The notes: generated by a model from the sequence alone, not told the origin. Shown: positions 51,738 through 60,906, numbered from the stretch's first letter. The stretch is DNA of 64,000 nucleotides from Eubacterium sp. (GCA_017446095.1 JAFSRN010000004.1:62001-126000); one strand, 5' to 3'. Numbers and translations: made by a program.

Positions 51738-53132
51738 ATGATACACGCTTACAAAATGAACGGTTACAATATCGTAATCGACCAGAACAGCGGCTGTGTT
51801 CACAGCGTTGACGAGGTTGCTTACGATATTATAACTATGTTTGAAACACATACAAAAGACGAAATAAAAGAGTTTATACTCACAAAATACAGCGACCGCG
51901 AGGATGTTACAAGCAAGGACATTGACCTGTGCTTTGGCGATATACAGTCGCTAATCGACGACGGCAGGCTGTTTTCCGCCGACAAGTTTGAGGATATGGC
52001 GGCTGAATTTAAAACGCGCCAGGGGGTTATTAAGGCAATCTGCCTGCACGTTGCGCACGGCTGCAACCTCAACTGCGAATACTGCTTTGCCGGTAAAGGC
52101 GAATACGGCGGCGCGGACAAAGGCTTGATGAGCCTTGAAACGGGCAAACGCGCGCTCGACTTCCTTGTGGAAAACAGCGGCACAAGGCGCAATCTTGAGG
52201 TTGACTTTTTCGGCGGAGAGCCGCTGCTCAACTGGGAGGTTTGCAAAGAGCTTGTGCGCTACGGACGTGAGCTTGAAAAAACTCATGACAAAAACTTCCG
52301 CTTTACGCTTACGACAAACGGCGTGCTTGTTGACGACGAGGTTATAGACTTTTGCAACAAGGAAATGGGCAACGTTGTGCTGTCGCTCGACGGAAGAAAG
52401 AGCGTGCATGACAACCTGCGCAAAACGCCTGCAGGCGGCGGAAGCTATGATTTGATTGTGGATAAATTCAAGAAGTTTGCCGACTCAAGAAACCAGAAGG
52501 ATTACTATATGCGCGGCACGTATACGCACTTTAACACAGACTTTGCCGCGGATCTGATACATATGGCAGACCTTGGGTTTAAGGAACTTTCCGTTGAGCC
52601 GGTTGTGAGTCCGCCAAGCGAGCCTTGGGCGCTGCAGGACAACGATTTGCCTGTACTCAAAGAACAGTACGAAATCCTTGCAAACGAAATGCTGCGCCGC
52701 TACAGGAAGGGCGACGGCTTTACGTTTTACCACTATATGATTGACCTCGACGGCGGGCCGTGCATCGTTAAGCGCGTAAGCGGCTGCGGAGTCGGCACAG
52801 AGTATATGGCGGTTACACCGAGCGGCGATTTGTTCCCCTGCCACCAGTTTGTGGGCGACGACAAGTTCCGCCTTGGTAACATATACGACGGCGTTACAAA
52901 TCCCGACGTGCTTGAGCAGTTTAAGCAGTGCAACGTGTATTCTCACAAGGAGTGCCGCAACTGCTTTGCAAAGCTGTACTGCTCGGGCGGCTGCGCGGCA
53001 AACGCGTACCACACAACAGGCAGTGTTAACGGTGTTTACGAGTTTGGATGCGAGCTGCATCGCAAGCGCATTGAGTGCGCAATAATGCTAAAGGTTGCAG
53101 AGGCAGAAGAAGGATTAAAAGTTGAATATTAG
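51738..53132 (+). CDS. scfB: radical-SAM thioether-forming SCIFF maturase (SPASM domain)
   Basis: The 464-residue enzyme installs a Cys thioether crosslink in SCIFF. It has an N-terminal precursor-recognition region (about 1-95), the radical-SAM cluster motif CNLNCEYC near residue 110 (CxxxCxxC), the glycine-rich FFGGEPLLNW and the TTNGVLV strand. A C-terminal SPASM domain has many cysteines (GCGVGTEYMAV, FPCHQF, CNVYSHKECRNCFAKLYCSG, then GCAANAYH) for two auxiliary Fe-S clusters. Length is normal. AAAGGAAAG lies just before the ATG. It lies 111 bp after scfA, separated by the attenuator-like hairpin. No transporter or protease gene for the peptide is seen nearby. Confidence 0.95.
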   Translation: MIHAYKMNGYNIVIDQNSGCVHSVDEVAYDIITMFETHTKDEIKEFILTKYSDREDVTSKDIDLCFGDIQSLIDDGRLFSADKFEDMAAEFKTRQGVIKAICLHVAHGCNLNCEYCFAGKGEYGGADKGLMSLETGKRALDFLVENSGTRRNLEVDFFGGEPLLNWEVCKELVRYGRELEKTHDKNFRFTLTTNGVLVDDEVIDFCNKEMGNVVLSLDGRKSVHDNLRKTPAGGGSYDLIVDKFKKFADSRNQKDYYMRGTYTHFNTDFAADLIHMADLGFKELSVEPVVSPPSEPWALQDNDLPVLKEQYEILANEMLRRYRKGDGFTFYHYMIDLDGGPCIVKRVSGCGVGTEYMAVTPSGDLFPCHQFVGDDKFRLGNIYDGVTNPDVLEQFKQCNVYSHKECRNCFAKLYCSGGCAANAYHTTGSVNGVYEFGCELHRKRIECAIMLKVAEAEEGLKVEY

Positions 53133-53144
53133 GCATAAAAAAAC

Positions 53145-53203
53145 AGGGGCGTTTTGAAACGCCCCTTGGGGCACCCTGCATAAATAGGGCGCCCCTTTGT
53201 TTT
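53145..53203. terminator. double-hairpin terminator region between convergent genes
   Basis: Hairpin 1: AGGGGCG (53145-53151) with CGCCCCT (53160-53166). Hairpin 2: GGGGCACCCT (53168-53177) with AGGGCGCCCC (53186-53195), one mismatch, followed by TTTGTTTT. It can serve the maturase gene and the convergent surface-protein gene. Hairpin 2 resembles the GTAGGGGCG repeats. Confidence 0.8.
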
Positions 53204-55745
53204 ACTTTTTAGTAGTTACTGTTTTTGCTACGGTCCACGCTGAGTAGTAGTTTTTGCCGTCCACTGTTTTGAAGGTGCGCACACGCACATAGTACTTTGT
53301 TTTGCCTGCGAAGTTTGCAACGGTTTTTGCCGTGGATTTGTTGTTTTTAACCGTAACGGTTTTTGTTGCGCCCTTTTCAAACTTATTGGTCTTGCCGTAC
53401 TGAATCTGATAGCCCGTAGTCTGTGTTGCCTGCTTTTTCCAGGTTACTTTAATGTTCTTTGACTTGGGGCTTGTAACGGCTGACAGCGTGGTCGCCTGCG
53501 GATTGATGTTAAACGACTTTGTGAGCGAGCCCGTGTACTTGCCCTTGCCAGTAATCACCGCTTTAGCCGTGCCGACATTTGTGTTGTTTTTGTAAGCAAC
53601 TGTGTAGTCCGTACCCTCTGTAAGCGTAACCTTGCCGAGTTTTACGGTAAGCTTCTGCTTCTGCGCCTTGCCGTTATATACCTTTGCCTTGATGTTTGTA
53701 ACATCCGCTGCGCCGATAGACTTTTTGTGGTTCGGGTTCTTCGTGCCGCAGCCGTTCTGGCAATACTCTTCGCCACTAACAAAGTAGTGACCTGACGGCG
53801 GTATTTCTTCGCCGTTCTCGGTGAAGCCGCAATCCCACTTAACCTGTTTTTTGCCGCTTGTGGTGCAGGTTGCAGGTGTTTTGATAGTGATTGAATAGTT
53901 TTCGTTGGCAGGCTTTACTTTGGAAGTATCTGTCATCCACGGGTTGCCGTTAGTATCAAACTTATTTGCAACCTTGTTGCTCCACACGTGCGTGCAGTAT
54001 TTGGTCTGGATGTTATTGAGCTTGGTGCAGCCGCTGAACATTGATGCGCCTATATATACAGGCTTGCCGAGTTGCGCGGTTGTGAGGTCTGTGCAGTAAT
54101 TGAACAAGTGCTGACCGTAAGTGCAGTTCTTTGGTTTTATTGCGTTGAGGTTACCGATTTCGGCATTTGCAAATGCGTAATCCTCAACCTCCTGCAGCTG
54201 GTACGGCAGTTCGATTTCAAACGGCGCGTCCTTTGCGTTAACGTCGTAAAAAGCATACTTGCCGATGCACAGATAACCGGTACTTGATGCGTCCTGCTCA
54301 AACTCAATTGTATAGAAGTCGCAGTCTTTAAACAGATATGCGCCTACGCGTTTAACCGACTTCCTGATTAAAAGCCTGTTCATACCTTCGGTAAATTCGG
54401 TATCCCAAATAGTATTGCTCTTGCTGACGTAGTAGAAAGGCGTAGATGACGCGGTGTAATCCTGACAAGAGCCGTCGCCGAAAGCAGTAAGAGAGATAAT
54501 TTTGGTGGATCTGTTTGCAATCAGAACACATTCGCCGCAGACTTTGTAATACATATCCGCAATGCTGTAATTAGCCTTTGACTTGTCAGACGTTGTGATT
54601 GTGTACGAGCTGTTGAGCTTGATTGCAGGGCAGATGCCCATACCTGTATCAAACTGGTTGCGGTGCACTGTCGGGTCGTTAGCAGAGCCGAAAGCGTAGT
54701 CCCAGTTGCTGCCGACGTTACCGCTGTTGCTGATAACAGCCTCAATCGCGCCGGTTGTGTCAAAGTCCGATGATCCCGGCTCGCCCGTTGTTCTTGTGGC
54801 GTATTTAGCGCTTGGAGTGCTGTCCTCCACAAACACGTCAACGCCGGGGTTACTAAAGCCGTAGCCCATCGCCTTGGCGTAGTCGGTGGCGTTAGTGCGC
54901 TTCCTTGCATCGTCCTGCGCATAGGTGCTGCTCTGGGTAAATATCGTGTTGCTCGAGGTGTCCATCATCTCCTGAATGGAAAGCAGGAACACCTTTTCGC
55001 TCGTTGAGGACAAGGTTTTGCCGTTTTCCTTAATATGATACTTACTCCAGCCGCCGTCCTTATACTCCTGCTGCCAGAAGCACTGGTTTGCGTTTGTACG
55101 CGAAACTATGCTTGCCTTTTCTTCATCCCTGAAAGCGGTGTTGTAGAACGTGTTGTTGAGGAACTTGCGGATAGTCGAATTTTCCCACGTAAGCTCTGTG
55201 TAGGTAAAATTGAGGTTATTCTCGTATCCCCTGAACGACTCTGCGTCGATGATATTCTTTGCCCATAGAACAACGCCGCCGCTTTCCGTAACAGCAACAA
55301 CCCATGTGATTGGCTGCCACTCAAAATAATATGTGCCGAGGTAGTAGCCGTTGTCGTCCTGATACGAGTTTTCCGCAGACGGCTTCAGGTAATTACGCCT
55401 TGGTTTGTATCTTGTAATTTCAAGCTTGCGGTACATTTTGTCGCGGAACACAAAGTCGGTATAGCTCATACCGTAGCCCGTGGGATTACCCGTTGAGCCC
55501 TGGTACCAGTAGTACGGAATTGTGTTGTGCTTTAGCGGAATATTCAGTTTTTCAAACTCCGCAATTGTGCTGCTTGAAGTAACCCTTGCAGACGGATAAT
55601 AGCCGTACTGCAGTTCATCGCCCTTTGAAAGCGAGCTAACGCTTAAGGTGCCGGAACGCACTGCAGCCTTTGCAGTGAAGTTTAAGCCGGCGGTTACGCT
55701 GAGAAGCATAACGAGCGATAACAGTAAACTTAATAACTTTTTCAT
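53202..55745 (-). CDS. large secreted surface protein with DUF6273-like, LRR-like and FN3-like regions
   Basis: The 847-residue protein has a signal peptide (about 1-27). Residues 40-410 resemble DUF6273, with YYFEWQPITWVVAVTESGG, NIIDAESFRGYENN and STIRKFLNNTFYNTAF. Residues about 430-620 look like LRR_5/BspA-type repeats (VKRVGAYLFKDCDF, GKYAFYDVNAKDAPF, LQEVEDYAFANAEI). Near 640-690 is a short Cys-rich stretch (CTTSGKKQVKWDCGF, EYCQNGCGTKN). Two beta domains at the end include an FN3-like one (TTGYQIQYGKTNKFEKG, KYYVRVRTFKTVDGKNYYSA). Its C-terminus closely resembles those of the SGNH and GH73 proteins here, so it is probably exported and may bind the wall or polysaccharide. No enzyme motif is seen. 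Confidence 0.77.
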   Translation of the reverse strand: MKKLLSLLLSLVMLLSVTAGLNFTAKAAVRSGTLSVSSLSKGDELQYGYYPSARVTSSSTIAEFEKLNIPLKHNTIPYYWYQGSTGNPTGYGMSYTDFVFRDKMYRKLEITRYKPRRNYLKPSAENSYQDDNGYYLGTYYFEWQPITWVVAVTESGGVVLWAKNIIDAESFRGYENNLNFTYTELTWENSTIRKFLNNTFYNTAFRDEEKASIVSRTNANQCFWQQEYKDGGWSKYHIKENGKTLSSTSEKVFLLSIQEMMDTSSNTIFTQSSTYAQDDARKRTNATDYAKAMGYGFSNPGVDVFVEDSTPSAKYATRTTGEPGSSDFDTTGAIEAVISNSGNVGSNWDYAFGSANDPTVHRNQFDTGMGICPAIKLNSSYTITTSDKSKANYSIADMYYKVCGECVLIANRSTKIISLTAFGDGSCQDYTASSTPFYYVSKSNTIWDTEFTEGMNRLLIRKSVKRVGAYLFKDCDFYTIEFEQDASSTGYLCIGKYAFYDVNAKDAPFEIELPYQLQEVEDYAFANAEIGNLNAIKPKNCTYGQHLFNYCTDLTTAQLGKPVYIGASMFSGCTKLNNIQTKYCTHVWSNKVANKFDTNGNPWMTDTSKVKPANENYSITIKTPATCTTSGKKQVKWDCGFTENGEEIPPSGHYFVSGEEYCQNGCGTKNPNHKKSIGAADVTNIKAKVYNGKAQKQKLTVKLGKVTLTEGTDYTVAYKNNTNVGTAKAVITGKGKYTGSLTKSFNINPQATTLSAVTSPKSKNIKVTWKKQATQTTGYQIQYGKTNKFEKGATKTVTVKNNKSTAKTVANFAGKTKYYVRVRTFKTVDGKNYYSAWTVAKTVTTKK

Positions 55746-55789
55746 AACATACTCCTTGTATTAAAAAAAGTGTAGAATTGCCCAATGAT

Positions 55790-55819
55790 ATTATACAGGA
55801 TGAACGGGCAGATTGTCAA
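55790..55819 (-). promoter_or_regulatory. sigma-A promoter of the DUF6273/LRR surface gene
   Basis: TTGACA (55814-55819) and TATAAT (55790-55795) on the minus strand are 18 bp apart. Confidence 0.78.
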
Positions 55820-55896
55820 TATTTTATCTCTATTACACAGGTAAAGCGATGTGTTAAATTATAATATTAAAAAAGATTAACAATCTTGTTATAAAT

Positions 55897-55925
55897 TTGA
55901 CTTTAATATATTAATATACTATAAT
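55897..55925 (+). promoter_or_regulatory. sigma-A promoter of the aconitase gene
   Basis: TTGACT (55897-55902) and TATAAT (55920-55925) are 17 bp apart, with a leader of about 40 bases. Confidence 0.83.
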
Positions 55926-55970
55926 AACTTCGTTAAAATTTTAAACAAGTCATAAAACAGGAGGAATACT

Positions 55971-57908
55971 ATGGGACTTACACTTGCGCAAAAACTCATT
56001 AAGGCGCACCTTGTTGAGGGGGAAATGAAAGTCGGAACAGAAATCGGACTTCGCATTGACCAGACTCTTACACAGGACGCCACCGGTACCATGGCATATC
56101 TTGAATTTGAAGCGATGGGTGTTGACAGAGTTAAAACAGAGCGCTCTGTTGCTTACATCGACCACAACACTTTGCAGACAGGCTTTGAAAATGCGGACGA
56201 CCACAGATTTATCCAGACAGTTACCAAAAAGCACGGCATTTACTTTTCGCGCCCCGGTAACGGCATCTGCCACCAGGTGCATCTGGAGAGATTTGGCATC
56301 CCCGGCAAGACCTTAATCGGCTCGGACAGCCACACGCCAACAGGCGGCGGTATCGGTATGCTTGCAATGGGTGCAGGCGGACTTGACGTTGCTGTTGCAA
56401 TGGGCGGCGGCACTTACTACATCCCGATGCCTAAAATGACGAGAATTAACCTTACAGGCTACCTCAAGCCGTGGGTTTCCGCAAAGGACGTTATACTTGA
56501 AGTTCTGCGCATTATGAGCGTTAAGGGCGGCGTTGGTAAGATTATTGAATACGGCGGAGAGGGTGTTAAGACACTTTCCGTTCCCGAGAGGGCTACAATC
56601 ACAAATATGGGCGCTGAACTCGGCGCAACTACTTCTATCTTCCCTTCCGATGAGATTACGCTTGCGTTCCTCAAGGCACAGGGCAGAGAGAACGACTGGA
56701 CGGAAATTCTTCCCGACGCTGACGCAGAATACGACGAGGTTATCGACATCGACCTCTGCTCGCTTACACCGATGGCTGCTTGCCCGCATATGCCCGACAA
56801 CGTTAAGACAACCGACGAAATCGGCAAGATTAAGGTTGACCAGGTTGCAATCGGCTCGTGCACAAACTCATCTTACACGGATATGATGAAGGTTGCCGCT
56901 ATTCTTAAAGGCAAGACTGTTAACCCGAGCGTATCGCTTAGCATTGCGCCCGGCTCAAAGCAGGTGCTCAATATGCTTGCGCTCAACGGCGCGCTGTCCG
57001 ATATGATTAACGCAGGTGCAAGAATCCTTGAAAGCGCGTGCGGTCCGTGTATCGGTATGGGACAGAGCCCGAACAGCGGCGGTGTTTCGCTGCGTACGTT
57101 CAACCGTAACTTTGAAGGTAGAAGCGGCACAAAGGACGGACAGATTTACCTTGTTTCGCCCGAGGTTGCTGCGGCGTCTGCGCTTACAGGTTACCTTACT
57201 GACCCGAGGGATCTGGGCGAGGCACCGAGCATTACGATGCCCGATGAGTTCATTGTTAACGACAATATGATTGAACCGCCTGCAACTCCCGAGGAAGCAA
57301 AGGATGTTGAAGTTCTGCGCGGTCCGAACATCAAGCCGTTCCCGAAAACAGAGCCGCTGCCCGAGAGCATTACGGCAAAGGCTGTGCTTAAGGTTGGCGA
57401 CAACATCACCACAGACCACATTATGCCTGCAGGTGCGAAGATACTTCCCTACCGTTCAAACATTCCTCATCTTTCGCAGTACTGCTTCGGCGTTTGCGAC
57501 GAGAGCTTCCCGGAGAGAATTAAGGCAGAGGGCAAGGGCTTTGTAATTGGCGGCGCTAACTACGGTCAGGGCTCGTCAAGAGAGCACGCAGCGCTTGTTC
57601 CGCTTTACCTCGGCGTTAAGGCAGTAATCACAAAGAGCTTTGCAAGAATTCACGTTGCAAACCTTGTTAACGCAGGTATTCTCCCCTTCACCTTTGCTGA
57701 TGAGGCTGACTACGATAAGATTGAGCAGGGCGACAAGCTTGAGCTTGCCGACATCAGGGATTGCATTGAAAACAGCAAGCCCGTTGTGCTTAAGAACATC
57801 ACCAAAGGTGAGGAGTACGCGCTTGATTCTTCACACCTTTCAGAGCGTCAGAGAGCAATGCTGCTTTGCGGCGGACTGCTTGATTACACAAGAGAGATGA
57901 ATAAATAG
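55971..57908 (+). CDS. acnA: aconitate hydratase
   Basis: The 645-residue enzyme isomerises citrate to isocitrate through a [4Fe-4S] cluster. Cluster cysteines are in IGSCTNSSYTDMMK (near residue 295) and ESACGPCIGMGQSPNSGG (near residue 360, C-x-x-C). Substrate motifs include LIGSDSHTPTGGGIGMLAMG, then the swivel-domain GGANYGQGSSREHAALVPLY with the catalytic Ser region. At 645 residues it belongs to the short aconitase class of anaerobes, compared with about 900 residues in AcnA/AcnB of enteric bacteria. The symbol is used in the family sense. AGGAGG lies before the ATG. Isocitrate dehydrogenase and rex follow. Confidence 0.94.
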   Translation: MGLTLAQKLIKAHLVEGEMKVGTEIGLRIDQTLTQDATGTMAYLEFEAMGVDRVKTERSVAYIDHNTLQTGFENADDHRFIQTVTKKHGIYFSRPGNGICHQVHLERFGIPGKTLIGSDSHTPTGGGIGMLAMGAGGLDVAVAMGGGTYYIPMPKMTRINLTGYLKPWVSAKDVILEVLRIMSVKGGVGKIIEYGGEGVKTLSVPERATITNMGAELGATTSIFPSDEITLAFLKAQGRENDWTEILPDADAEYDEVIDIDLCSLTPMAACPHMPDNVKTTDEIGKIKVDQVAIGSCTNSSYTDMMKVAAILKGKTVNPSVSLSIAPGSKQVLNMLALNGALSDMINAGARILESACGPCIGMGQSPNSGGVSLRTFNRNFEGRSGTKDGQIYLVSPEVAAASALTGYLTDPRDLGEAPSITMPDEFIVNDNMIEPPATPEEAKDVEVLRGPNIKPFPKTEPLPESITAKAVLKVGDNITTDHIMPAGAKILPYRSNIPHLSQYCFGVCDESFPERIKAEGKGFVIGGANYGQGSSREHAALVPLYLGVKAVITKSFARIHVANLVNAGILPFTFADEADYDKIEQGDKLELADIRDCIENSKPVVLKNITKGEEYALDSSHLSERQRAMLLCGGLLDYTREMNK

Positions 57909-57915
57909 TATAAAT

Positions 57916-58020
57916 GTAACTAGTGTAACTAGCAAAAAGTATATTTTTCTATATAAATATCAATTATGAAAAAACACCATATTTACCAGTTACACCGGTT
58001 ACACTGCAGTGTAGTAACAT
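57916..58020 (+). promoter_or_regulatory. operator-like repeats and long inverted repeat before the isocitrate dehydrogenase gene
   Basis: The 136-bp gap contains GTAACTAGTGTAACTAG (57916-57932), which pairs at 14 of 17 positions with CCAGTTACACCGGTTAC (57986-58002). A perfect 12-bp palindrome, ACACTGCAGTGT, lies at 58001-58012. The unit TTACAC/GTGTAA recurs four times. This could be a hairpin limiting aconitase read-through, or binding sites for a regulator of icd. It does not match the usual Rex site (TTGTTAA-type). Confidence 0.6.
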
Positions 58021-58044
58021 AAAAATAAACAGGAGGTACGACTT

Positions 58045-59223
58045 ATGACTGATATTGAAAACAAGGCTCTGGACGAGGCTGTTGCAAAGTTCAGAGCGCT
58101 TATGGAAACACAGCTCGAAAGAGCAAAGAAGATTAAAGAGGACAAGGACTTTACCGACTACCAGGCGCTTGACACAATCGTTATCGGCATCTGCGGCGGC
58201 GACGGCATTGGCCCGATTATCACCAAAGAGAGCCAGAGAGTGATTGAATTCCTGCTCAAGGATGAGGTTGCAAGCGGCAAGGTGCAGTTTAAGGTTATCG
58301 ACGGTCTTACCATCGAAAACAGAGCCGCACAGGGCAAGGCTATCCCCGACGACGTGCTTGAAGAACTTAAGCAGTGCCACGTTATCCTTAAAGGTCCCAC
58401 AACCACACCGCGCCAGGGCGACCCGTGGCCAAACGTAGAGTCCGCTAACGTTGCAATGCGTAAGGCGCTTGATTTGTTTGCAAATATGCGCCCCGTTAAG
58501 GTTCCCGAGGAAGGCATTGACTGGACATTCTTCCGTGAGAACACCGAAGGCGGCTACGCTGTAGGCTCGCACGGCGTTAACATCACAGACGACCTTGCTG
58601 TTGACTTTACGGTTGCTTCGCAGGAAGGCTGCGAAAGAATCGCAAAGCTTGCTTACGACTATGCGCAGAAGAACAACAAGGGCAAGGTTTCGATTATCAC
58701 AAAGGCTAACATCATCAAGACGACCGACGGCAAGTTCCTCAACACGGCAAAGGCTATCGGCGAGCAGTATCCTGACATCGTTACCGACGACTGGTACGTT
58801 GATATCACCACTGCAAAACTGATTGACCCTGCAAGGCGCCGCGACTTCAAGGTATTTGTACTGCCTAACCTCTACGGCGATATCATCACCGACGAGGCTG
58901 CCGAATTCCAGGGCGGTGTTGGCACTGCAGGCTCTGCAAACATCGGCAAGAAGTACGCTATGTTTGAGGCTATCCACGGCTCTGCACCGCGTATGATCAG
59001 CGAAGGCAGAGGTCAGTATGCTGACCCGTGCTCAATGCTCAGGGCAACAGTAATGCTGCTGTCGCACATCGGCTACCAGAAAGAGGCTAACGCTCTTGAA
59101 GCTGCGCTTGACAAGTGTATGTTTGAAGAGAAGAAGCTCACTATCACAGGCCGCGACACAGGCTGCACCTGCGAGGAATTCGGTAACTACGTAATGGACA
59201 CAATCACTGAAATGACTAAATAA
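58045..59223 (+). CDS. icd: isocitrate/isopropylmalate dehydrogenase family protein, probably isocitrate dehydrogenase
   Basis: The 392-residue enzyme belongs to the beta-decarboxylating dehydrogenase family. It has the N-terminal GICGGDGIGPIITKESQRVI, the substrate loop GPTTTPRQGDPWPNVESANV with arginines nearby, FFRENTEGGYAVGSHG, the metal aspartates in PNLYGDIITDEAAEFQGG and the nucleotide motif EAIHGSAPRM. Following aconitase it most likely makes 2-oxoglutarate for glutamate synthesis; isopropylmalate or homoisocitrate activity is less likely given the neighbour. AGGAGG precedes the ATG. No citrate synthase gene is in the window. Confidence 0.88.
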   Translation: MTDIENKALDEAVAKFRALMETQLERAKKIKEDKDFTDYQALDTIVIGICGGDGIGPIITKESQRVIEFLLKDEVASGKVQFKVIDGLTIENRAAQGKAIPDDVLEELKQCHVILKGPTTTPRQGDPWPNVESANVAMRKALDLFANMRPVKVPEEGIDWTFFRENTEGGYAVGSHGVNITDDLAVDFTVASQEGCERIAKLAYDYAQKNNKGKVSIITKANIIKTTDGKFLNTAKAIGEQYPDIVTDDWYVDITTAKLIDPARRRDFKVFVLPNLYGDIITDEAAEFQGGVGTAGSANIGKKYAMFEAIHGSAPRMISEGRGQYADPCSMLRATVMLLSHIGYQKEANALEAALDKCMFEEKKLTITGRDTGCTCEEFGNYVMDTITEMTK

Positions 59224-59237
59224 AATCGGGTGATAAA

Positions 59238-59879
59238 ATGGAAAAGAACGATATTTCTATTTCGGTTATCAAGCGACTTCCCAGATATTACCGGTTTTTG
59301 GAAACCTTAAAATCAAACGGTATTGTAAGGATAAGTTCCAAAGAGCTTGCCGAGAGAATGGGGCTCACCGCGTCGCAGATAAGGCACGACTTTAACTGCT
59401 TTGGCGGCTTCGGTCAGCAGGGTTACGGCTATAATGTGCCGGAACTCTACAACAAAATCGGCGAGATTCTTTGTGTAAACAACAAGGTTAAAACCATCCT
59501 TATCGGTGCCGGTAATCTCGGACGCGCTGTATCGTCGAAGATTTCCACGAGGGAAAGCGGTTTTCAGCTTGTGGGCATTTTTGATAAGAATGAGGCTATA
59601 TCGGGCAAGATTATTCACGGTATCCCCGTGAGGCATATTGATTATCTTGAAAATTTCTGCATAGACAACGCGCCGACCTGCGCTGTAATCTGCATACCTG
59701 AAAACGATATGAAGGAACTTACAGACCTGCTGTGCAGGCTTGGTATAACGAGCTTCTGGAATTTTTCAAACTACGATATTGCAATGGCGCATCCCGAAGT
59801 ACTTGTTGAAAACGTACATCTTACAGACAGTCTGATGACGCTCAGTTATCTGACTAATGAGATAAGCAAAGCAAAGTAA
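59238..59879 (+). CDS. rex: redox-sensing transcriptional repressor Rex
   Basis: The 213-residue protein has a winged-helix N-terminal domain (VIKRLPRYYRFLETLKSNGI, then ISSKELAERMGLTASQIRHD with the recognition helix, then FNCFGGFGQQGYGYNV) and a Rossmann domain binding NAD(H) (TILIGAGNLGRAVSSKI). These are hallmarks of Rex, which represses fermentative genes until NADH/NAD+ rises. It starts 14 bp after icd, so redox control and the oxidative TCA branch are genetically linked here. A hairpin (GCAAAGCAAAG with CCTTGCTTTGC, 59866-59890 approximately) overlaps the stop codon. Confidence 0.95.
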   Translation: MEKNDISISVIKRLPRYYRFLETLKSNGIVRISSKELAERMGLTASQIRHDFNCFGGFGQQGYGYNVPELYNKIGEILCVNNKVKTILIGAGNLGRAVSSKISTRESGFQLVGIFDKNEAISGKIIHGIPVRHIDYLENFCIDNAPTCAVICIPENDMKELTDLLCRLGITSFWNFSNYDIAMAHPEVLVENVHLTDSLMTLSYLTNEISKAK

Positions 59880-59915
59880 ACGCCTTGCTTTGCCCTGCTT
59901 AAAAGGAGTATAACG

Positions 59916-60596
59916 TTGATTAAGATAACAAACCGAGAGGTAATTGATGTTGTAAACTACTCGGATACAAAGGTTATTTTTGCCGAAAAAGTTTCGCTCG
60001 GCGAGCTTACGCAGGCAAAATTCAAATTCTTTATCCTCGACTTTGAGTCGGGCGAAAAAGAAGCTGTTACAACGAACGTATACAAAATGAAGAAGTTCGG
60101 CCACGCGTACGAAAAAATATGCGAGCGCATTACCGACTACGTTAACTGCAGCGCGGTAATGCTCAAGGACAGGAACGTGCTTGTTATGTTTGAAGGCGGT
60201 GAAGCAGGTCTGTTTGACCGCGAAGGCGAAATGCTGTGGACGAAGAAGCTCGAATACAACGACGAGCCTGTTATTTCGCTCGCTGCCGACGACGACTATT
60301 TCTGGTCGGTGTGCAAAGGCGAAAACTGCGTTATCCGCTTTAATGCAGACAACTTTAACGTTGACATCAGAATCGGCGGCAAGGATCAGGACACGTTCAC
60401 CGCGCCTTACTTTGCTTCATCTGACGACGAATACGTTTACATCTGCTGCGCGGACAAGGTGCGCAAAATCAGCAAAGAAAACCTTACCGTCAGTGACGCC
60501 GAAGGTATTTTTGACACACCGAATCGCTTTTACAAGCTTGGCAGATTCAGCATACTGTGCAGCTACGACGGCACATACATAGACAAAGATGAATAA
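59916..60596 (+). CDS. hypothetical beta-rich protein
   Basis: The start is the TTG at 59916 (reads M-I-K-I-T-N-R-E) with AAAAGGAG 7 bp upstream. The 226-residue product has no signal peptide or membrane helix. Repeated strands such as VLVMFEGGEAGLFDREGEML, SLAADDDYFWSVCKGENC and SSDDEYVYICCADKVRKISK suggest a small beta-propeller. I do not recognise a family. It is cotranscribed with rex at most; the gap is 36 bp. Its last codon and stop codon lie within the sequence duplicated by element copy B. Confidence 0.72.
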   Translation: MIKITNREVIDVVNYSDTKVIFAEKVSLGELTQAKFKFFILDFESGEKEAVTTNVYKMKKFGHAYEKICERITDYVNCSAVMLKDRNVLVMFEGGEAGLFDREGEMLWTKKLEYNDEPVISLAADDDYFWSVCKGENCVIRFNADNFNVDIRIGGKDQDTFTAPYFASSDDEYVYICCADKVRKISKENLTVSDAEGIFDTPNRFYKLGRFSILCSYDGTYIDKDE

Positions 60597-60632
60597 AAAA
60601 GTTCCCCGACAGAGTCGGGAGATTTTTTATTA
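60597..60632 (+). terminator. left copy of the terminator duplicated around element B
   Basis: TCCCCGAC and GTCGGGA-type arms form a stem around AGA, followed by TTTTTTATTA. About 42 bp (60591-60632) recur at 60907-60949. The 3' arm here has changed (GGGAGA against GGGGAAC on the right), so the stem is shorter than the right copy. Confidence 0.8.
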
Positions 60633-60633
60633 G

Positions 60634-60905
60634 AGGCTGACGAAAAAGCGCATAACCACGCCGAAGCTCTATAAGCGAAGAATTGTAGGGAGCGGCGACC
60701 CCGACGCTCCGCGTGCGAAGCACCTGATAAATAATATCTATGAAAACCCGCAGAAACATTAAGTTCCTGCGGGTTTTGCGTTTCCCGTTTTTTGCTCACA
60801 AGCGGTACCGTCGTACAGCAAAGTTCGCAAGAAAACGGGATTCTGCATCTTTTTCGTTCATCCTCACAGCGTGTCGAATTTGTTTCTTGGGTTTTTCGAC
60901 ACGCT
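60634..60905. mobile_element. 272-bp non-coding element with terminal inverted repeats, copy B
   Basis: Nearly identical over its whole length to 22839-23111: the ends, 27-mer, internal terminator-like hairpin and right-end hairpin are the same. Differences are mostly in a segment next to the 27-mer (about 60666-60684), plus scattered substitutions and a 1-base deletion (GGGTTTTGCG against GGGTTTTGGCG). The left end reads AGGCTGACGAAAAA and the right end ACACGCT. It occupies nearly all of the 350-bp gap between two convergent genes and is flanked by two copies of their shared terminator. Confidence 0.83.
60685..60711 (+). repeat. REP-like 27-mer inside element copy B
   Basis: Exact copy of the 27-mer also found at 22890, 43103 and 43189. 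Confidence 0.9.
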
Positions 60906-60906
60906 G

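Noticed and set aside
57916..58012. Rex-binding site controlling icd
   Set aside because: The repeats are TTACAC/GTGTAA, not the TTGTTAA-N4-TTAACAA-type site expected for Rex, so I do not assign them to Rex despite the adjacent rex gene.
57964..58977. A 337-codon frame opposite the isocitrate dehydrogenase gene
   Set aside because: It is fully antisense to a gene with intact catalytic motifs, shows cysteine- and valine-rich composition typical of complementary-strand frames, and has no ribosome-binding site.
59866..59892. Hairpin overlapping the rex stop codon as a terminator
   Set aside because: The stem is good (10 of 11) but there is no T run, and the next gene starts 24 bp later with a good ribosome-binding site. 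It may affect translation, but I do not call it a terminator.
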